Shown one piece after another: positions 6,362 to 10,076 of a DNA stretch of 10,076 bases (its first letter is position 1; every line of letters starts with the position of its first letter). The notes beneath the pieces are model-generated. The model did not search any database and was not told the DNA's origin. It saw only the letters and a list, made by a program, of their open reading frames with translations. Position numbers and translations under genes: made by a program. This DNA comes from CAIQJJ01 sp964606085 (GTDB lineage: Bacteria; Chloroflexota; Anaerolineae; Anaerolineales; UBA4823). Location: assembly GCA_964606085.1 (NCBI GenBank), contig CAZSFD010000130.1, positions 1 to 10,076 on the forward strand, in the 5' to 3' direction.

Positions 6362-7666
6362 TCACTCGTTGCTGCCGCCCGAACCGGTTTGGCAATTTTC
6401 TCCCTCCGGGCAGATGGTGGGCCAAGGAGTGTGGGTGGGCGTGGGTCCGGTTGGCGTGAGGGTAGGCGTGGGCGATGGTGTGGGGGTGAGGGTGGGCAGG
6501 GGTATCTCGACGCCGAGGACTTCCCAGGCACCAGAGACGTGGCCGCCGCTGTCTTGCAGCCACATACCGTTGTTGAAGTTGACGGCTATTTTGGCCATGT
6601 AGAAATAGTCGCTGATACCGGCATCGAGGAGGATGTCGAGGTCAATCACGCAGCGGTCGGTAATGTTGAAAGTGGCCTGGTCGCGGACAAAAAAGAGTAT
6701 GTTATTGAGCGCATCGCCGCGGTCCATCCAGTGACCGCTGTCGCAGGTGACGTGATAGTTACTGACATAGGGGGGCATGTCTCGTGTGCCAACTTCGAGA
6801 TAGACATAGCCATCCCGGATGTCTGGTTCATTGTCCTGAACCCAATAATTGAAGGTCAGGGTGTAACGGGCGTGCAAGATGGCGGAAACAGGGCTGTTGC
6901 AGTGCCACTGGATGGACAGGGGGCCTTCGGAAGCGATGCTATCTTGCAGAACGACACCTGGAGACTGGGTGATGACCGGATTTGTGATAAATTTCCAGTT
7001 TACCCGGGCCACGTTCTCGGCGCTGAGAGTGGCGGTAGGGGATGGCGGGTTAGCGGGATCGGTGGCGGTGGGTGTGGGGCCGGTGGCCGTGGGCGAGGGG
7101 GTGCGGGTGTTGCGCGTGGGGGTGGGTGTGCGGGTGATGGTTGGGGTACGGGTTTGGGTCGGCTGACGTGTATCTGTGGGGCGCGGGGTATTGCTCGAAT
7201 AGGGTGTATTGGTCGTTGTTGGGGTGTAGGTAGGTTGACGGGTATCAGAAGGTCGCGGGGTGTTACTTGGATAAGGTGTATTCGAAGGGGTTGGGGTATG
7301 AGTAATTGTTGGTGTAGGTGTGATAGGGGTTGGGGTATCAGTGGCTGTTGGCATGGGAGTGGGAATCACGGTCGTGTCTTGTCCGACACATGATCCGGTA
7401 TTGGCAGCGTTGTTAAAGATCAAATGATCTATATCTCCCTGCCAGCTATCATTCGCACTGTATGAAAAATCTACGCCAATATCTAAAGTGGTTCCAAAAC
7501 GATAAAAAATACCCTCGGTCAAACCAACTTCTTCTTTGCGCCATGTTCGATCACTTATCTTAACCACGTCCATTCGACACTCATCGGACGGGTAGAAAAA
7601 ACCTCCAGGAGTAGAATGGGGATACCAGCCACCATTCTGTTTTCCAGGAGGTGGATATGCAAACAT
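6362..7666 (-). CDS. Thr/Pro-linker protein, probably missing its 5' end
   Basis: An open frame of up to 434 codons of unknown function. Residues about 13-95 look like the C-terminal part of a folded beta-rich domain ('GIFYRFGTTLDIGVDFSYS', 'GDIDHLIFNN'). Residues 101-212 are a Thr/Pro linker with a 24-residue repeat. Residues 213-388 form a second domain with aromatic and Cys residues ('TLTFNYWVQDNEPDIRDG', 'CVIDLDILLDAG'). Residues 389-417 are another Thr/Pro linker, before a short tail with two Cys. This architecture is typical of exported surface proteins, yet there is no signal peptide, no Shine-Dalgarno, and the nominal ATG at 7666 overlaps the start of the divergent recombinase. I infer that the original 5' end was lost, probably when the recombinase element arrived; the true junction lies somewhere around 7590-7666. 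No sorting motif is seen. It may be a pseudogene. Confidence 0.6.
   Translation of the reverse strand: MFAYPPPGKQNGGWYPHSTPGGFFYPSDECRMDVVKISDRTWRKEEVGLTEGIFYRFGTTLDIGVDFSYSANDSWQGDIDHLIFNNAANTGSCVGQDTTVIPTPMPTATDTPTPITPTPTITHTPTPSNTPYPSNTPRPSDTRQPTYTPTTTNTPYSSNTPRPTDTRQPTQTRTPTITRTPTPTRNTRTPSPTATGPTPTATDPANPPSPTATLSAENVARVNWKFITNPVITQSPGVVLQDSIASEGPLSIQWHCNSPVSAILHARYTLTFNYWVQDNEPDIRDGYVYLEVGTRDMPPYVSNYHVTCDSGHWMDRGDALNNILFFVRDQATFNITDRCVIDLDILLDAGISDYFYMAKIAVNFNNGMWLQDSGGHVSGAWEVLGVEIPLPTLTPTPSPTPTLTPTGPTPTHTPWPTICPEGENCQTGSGGSNE
7161..7282 (-). repeat. Imperfect 72-nt tandem repeat in the Thr/Pro linker
   Basis: Two 50-nt blocks, 7161-7210 and 7233-7282, share most bases and are offset by 72 nt. 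Translated on the minus strand they give 'NTPYPSNTPRPSDTRQPT' and 'NTPYSSNTPRPTDTRQPT', a 24-residue period when the connecting residues are counted. Most differences fall at third codon positions, so the repeat has been kept as protein rather than arising very recently. Confidence 0.75.
7601..7652 (+). promoter_or_regulatory. Hairpin that can mask the recombinase Shine-Dalgarno
   Basis: Upstream of the first recombinase, ACCTCC (7601-7606) is the exact complement of GGAGGT (7647-7652), which includes the Shine-Dalgarno AGGAGG (7646-7651). Inside this, GGA (7608-7610) pairs with TCC (7643-7645) and AGAATGG (7613-7619) pairs with CCATTCT (7632-7638), leaving a 12-nt loop. If transcription starts left of 7601, the mRNA would hide its ribosome binding site. 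Alternatively the symmetric arms are recombinase-binding sites at the element end. TAGAAT at 7612-7617 resembles a -10 box, in which case the left arm would not be transcribed. Confidence 0.5.
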
Positions 7667-8547
7667 CTCAGCCCATGCTATCGGAAATCGAACGTTTCGT
7701 CAATTGGGTGCGGCGACGCAACCCGCAGGCGCGTACGTGGCGGGACTACGGCTACGACCTGCGCCAGTTTGCCCAGGCGGTGGGGGCCAGACCGCCGGGC
7801 GAAATCACCTTTCACGACATAGACAATTTCATCAACGGACAATCGGAGCGCGGCTTTCAGCCCTGCACGATCAACCGCCGTCTGGCGGCCATTCTCTCTT
7901 TCTACGCCTTTCTGGCGGACGAGGATACTGAGCTGGTGTGTCCCGTCATCCCACGGCGGCATTTCGTGCGCGAAGCGCAGCGCTTGCCGCGCCCGGTGCA
8001 GGAAGAGTACCTGGAGAGCTTCTTCGCTGCCATCCCTGCCGATGCCAACGGGGTACGCGACCGGGCAATGTTCACCCTCATGTTAAGGTGCGGGCTGCGG
8101 ATTGGTGAAGTGGCCGCCATCCGCCTGGCCGACCTGTATCTGGATGAACCCAAACCGCGCTTGCTGGTGCGCGGCAAAGGTTCACGCGAACGGTCGGTGT
8201 ATTTCTCGCCCCAGGCGAAACACAATTTGCAGGCGCACCTGGCCCAACGGCCCACCGCGACCAGCGATTTTCTCTTTCTCAGCTACCAACTCGACGGCCT
8301 TTCGACCACCGCCATCCACAAGCGGCTGATGCTCTACCGCGCCGCCGCCCACGTCACGCTCACCGCCCACCGCCTGCGCCACACGTTTGCCAATGACCTG
8401 CTCAATGCCGATACACCGGTGACGACCATTCAAAAGCTGCTCGGCCATCGCTGGCTGGAAACGACGCAAATCTACGTCCAGGCCAACGACAGGCAGGTGT
8501 GCGAGGATTATTTCGCCGCCAGCGAAAAGCTGGAAGGATGGGCGTGA
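7657..8547 (+). CDS. Tyrosine recombinase/integrase (XerC/D-like), first of pair
   Basis: A 296-aa site-specific DNA recombinase. Residues about 5-95 form the SAM-like core-binding domain ('ARTWRDYGYDLRQFAQ', 'TINRRLAAILSFYAFL'); about 110-285 is the catalytic domain. All active-site residues are present: Arg148 ('RCGLRIGEVA'), Lys174 ('VRGKGSRER'), His238 and Arg241 ('TAHRLRHTFAND'), His264 ('LLGHRWLETT') and nucleophile Tyr273 ('QIYVQAND'). The frame also offers GTG at 7651, but that codon lies within the Shine-Dalgarno AGGAGG (7646-7651); the ATG at 7657 has ideal 5-nt spacing. Its size is Xer-like, but the position, opposite in strand to all neighbours and directly followed by a second recombinase with a 1-nt overlap, suggests an element integrase, not the chromosome-dimer resolvase. 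It probably acts together with the next protein. Confidence 0.93.
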   Translation: MQTSQPMLSEIERFVNWVRRRNPQARTWRDYGYDLRQFAQAVGARPPGEITFHDIDNFINGQSERGFQPCTINRRLAAILSFYAFLADEDTELVCPVIPRRHFVREAQRLPRPVQEEYLESFFAAIPADANGVRDRAMFTLMLRCGLRIGEVAAIRLADLYLDEPKPRLLVRGKGSRERSVYFSPQAKHNLQAHLAQRPTATSDFLFLSYQLDGLSTTAIHKRLMLYRAAAHVTLTAHRLRHTFANDLLNADTPVTTIQKLLGHRWLETTQIYVQANDRQVCEDYFAASEKLEGWA

Positions 8548-10076
8548 TGCCAACGCCACGCGCCACCACTCCCGCCGAACGCTACGATCGGTCACTGCGC
8601 TATGCCCGTGGCAAGCCCCTGCCGCCGGATGCGCCGCGGCCATTGCCGACCGCCCACTGGCCGCCAGAGAACGTGGCCCTGTTCGAGCGCTACATTGCCT
8701 GGCTGCTCGAAGGTGGGGCTGCCGAATACGCCACGCACATCATCTACCTGCCTGCTGCCGGACATATCCTCGGCCTGAACATCAAACCCCATGTTCAGCT
8801 TGACTTGGAAGCTGATTTTGCAAAAGCACTGGATTATGTGCAGGCCAAAGGCTGTGGCCTTGATTGGCTCAAGGCCACGCGCAACGGGTTGGAGAAATTT
8901 CGCCGCTTTTTGCGCTTCGAACGCGGCCTGGGAGAAACCCACACCGTCAATCCGTATGACATAACCGCCAATACCCAGGGCTTGCCCGCCTGGCTGGTCA
9001 GCGAATTGACCCGCTACCAGCGCATTCAGCAAAGAAACTGGCGGCCAGCCCGCCTCGACGAGGGCATCCGCCGCTTTTGGAGCGGACATTTGCGCCTGTG
9101 GCGTTTCTTCTGCGAGCAGCGCAGCGTGCAGCAGTTCGCTGACCTGAAACGCCAGCATATCCTCGACTACATGGATTTCCGCCTCGACCGTGGGCGCGCT
9201 GTTTCGGGTATCAACGGCGATTTGTACACCCTGCAAGCCTTCCTGGGCTTCTTGCAGCAGGAAGGCTACCCCGTGCCGCAGGCGTTCCTGCGCATCAAGG
9301 GCCTGAAAACCGCCGAGACGCTGCCCAAATTCCTGCCCGATGACCTGGTCAAGAAACTGCGCGACGAAATCGAACGCCAGGCGGCTCAGGCGGTGCTATC
9401 CAGCGGCGATGCTCGCATCGCACGCCGCGACGCCCTGCTGACGCGCGCCGCCTTCTACCTGCTCTGGCAGAGCGGGCTGCGCCTGGGCGAAGTGGAAGAA
9501 CTGCGCCTGGAAGATTTGGAGATTTCCGCCCGCCGCCTCACCGTTCGTAACGGCAAGGGCCTGAAAGATCGCACCGTCTATCTCACCGACGCCACCGTGG
9601 CTGCCCTCAACGACTACCTGGCCATGCGCGGGCCAGGAACCGCCGACCACGTTTTTCTGTATCGCAACCAACCCTTGCGCAAAGACCTGATCCGCGCCCG
9701 CTTGAAAACCATTGGGGAAGACGTTGGCGTCAAGGTGTACCCCCACCGGCTGCGCCACACCTGCGCCACGCAACTGCTCAACGCGGGCTGCCGGGTAACA
9801 TCGTTGCAGAAGTTCCTCGGCCACAAGAAACTCGACACGACGATGATCTACGCCAAAGCGCACGACCAGACCGTGGCCGACGATTATTACGCGGCAATGG
9901 AACGCGTCGAGGCCCGACTGGATACTTCGGCGGAGTTTACGGTGAGCCGCGTCGAACCGCTCAGTACAGGCATTTCCCCTACCCCCATCGAAGAACCCGC
10001 CCCCACACCATCCCCCGAACCCGACCGCACACAACTCCTGGCGCTGACCGAACAACTGGCCGCCCCACAACTTGAC
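8547..10076 (+). CDS. Long tyrosine recombinase, second of pair (3' end cut off)
   Basis: An open frame of at least 510 codons running off the window end with no stop. The ATG uses the last base of the preceding TGA (TGATG), with GGAAGG about 9 nt upstream, so the two genes are translationally coupled. The catalytic set is intact: Arg312 ('SGLRLGEVEEL'), Lys337 ('RNGKGLKDR'), His400 and Arg403 ('YPHRLRHTCAT'), His426 ('FLGHKKLDTT') and Tyr435 ('MIYAKAHD'). The N-terminal 260 residues are about twice the usual: one helical SAM-like block at about 40-145 and a second at about 160-255 ('GHLRLWRFFCEQ', 'INGDLYTLQAFLGFL'). After the nucleophile come 75 or more extra residues, including a Pro-rich stretch ('EEPAPTPSPEPDRTQLL'). 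The size recalls the long TnpB-type recombinase of Tn554-like elements; this is an analogy by architecture, not proven homology. Confidence 0.93.
   Translation, partial: MPTPRATTPAERYDRSLRYARGKPLPPDAPRPLPTAHWPPENVALFERYIAWLLEGGAAEYATHIIYLPAAGHILGLNIKPHVQLDLEADFAKALDYVQAKGCGLDWLKATRNGLEKFRRFLRFERGLGETHTVNPYDITANTQGLPAWLVSELTRYQRIQQRNWRPARLDEGIRRFWSGHLRLWRFFCEQRSVQQFADLKRQHILDYMDFRLDRGRAVSGINGDLYTLQAFLGFLQQEGYPVPQAFLRIKGLKTAETLPKFLPDDLVKKLRDEIERQAAQAVLSSGDARIARRDALLTRAAFYLLWQSGLRLGEVEELRLEDLEISARRLTVRNGKGLKDRTVYLTDATVAALNDYLAMRGPGTADHVFLYRNQPLRKDLIRARLKTIGEDVGVKVYPHRLRHTCATQLLNAGCRVTSLQKFLGHKKLDTTMIYAKAHDQTVADDYYAAMERVEARLDTSAEFTVSRVEPLSTGISPTPIEEPAPTPSPEPDRTQLLALTEQLAAPQLD

Noticed and set aside
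7161..7282. CRISPR-like repeats
   Set aside because: There are only two imperfect copies, in frame within a Thr/Pro linker, with no uniform spacers and no cas genes.
6389..7393. 334-codon plus-strand frame, very rich in Gly, Arg and Val
   Set aside because: It is the complement of the Thr/Pro linker codons; the composition is explained by the repeat, and there are no domain motifs.
7601..7652. Integron attC site
   Set aside because: The hairpin lacks the conserved GTTRRRY/RYYYAAC core sites, and the adjacent recombinase shows no integron-integrase-specific insert that I can recognise.
7651..7656. GTG start at 7651 for the first recombinase
   Set aside because: The codon's first base is the last base of the AGGAGG ribosome binding site; the ATG at 7657 has correct spacing.

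Overview
The window looks like chromosomal DNA of a moderately GC-rich, uncultured-type bacterium, most likely Chloroflexota (Anaerolineae-like). This is an inference from the mix of genes: two adjacent DUF970/c-di-AMP-receptor-like proteins, a secreted-type protein with long Thr/Pro linkers, leaderless-looking beta-helix and MFS genes, and interspersed palindromic repeats. No rRNA, tRNA or CRISPR array was found, so the taxonomy is tentative.

Layout. Positions 1-252 have no gene but hold a compact inverted-repeat element (133-243) bounded by a perfect 8-bp direct repeat, resembling a MITE with its target-site duplication. From 4640 down to 253, six minus-strand genes form one tight array: two DUF970 (PII-like, c-di-AMP receptor family) proteins, an MFS transporter, a right-handed beta-helix protein, a short SPFH/band-7 membrane protein and a PNPOx-like flavin/F420 split-barrel protein. 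Gaps are 3 to 26 nt, and a perfect TATAAT box lies just upstream of the first gene. From 6265 down to 4783, thioredoxin and alanine racemase form a second minus-strand operon with a good -35/-10 promoter. A palindrome sits directly at the alr stop codon.

From 7666 down to 6362 lies a low-complexity Thr/Pro-linker protein that has ectodomain-like segments but no signal peptide. Its 5' end collides head-to-head with two plus-strand genes that run to the right edge: a 296-aa tyrosine recombinase, and a second, much longer tyrosine recombinase overlapping it by one base. The second has an apparently doubled N-terminal DNA-binding region and a C-terminal extension, and is cut by the window end at 510 codons. 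The recombinase pair looks like the left part of an integrated site-specific element (Tn554-like or RIT-like organisation) that may have removed the 5' end of the Thr/Pro gene.

How the genes may work together. Thioredoxin and alanine racemase are housekeeping genes. The six-gene array joins possible nucleotide-second-messenger sensors to a transporter and a carbohydrate-type beta-helix protein, but no substrate can be assigned. The most unusual items are the tandem recombinases with a hairpin that can bury their Shine-Dalgarno sequence, the paired DUF970 proteins of which one has lost key ligand positions, and the MITE-like element.
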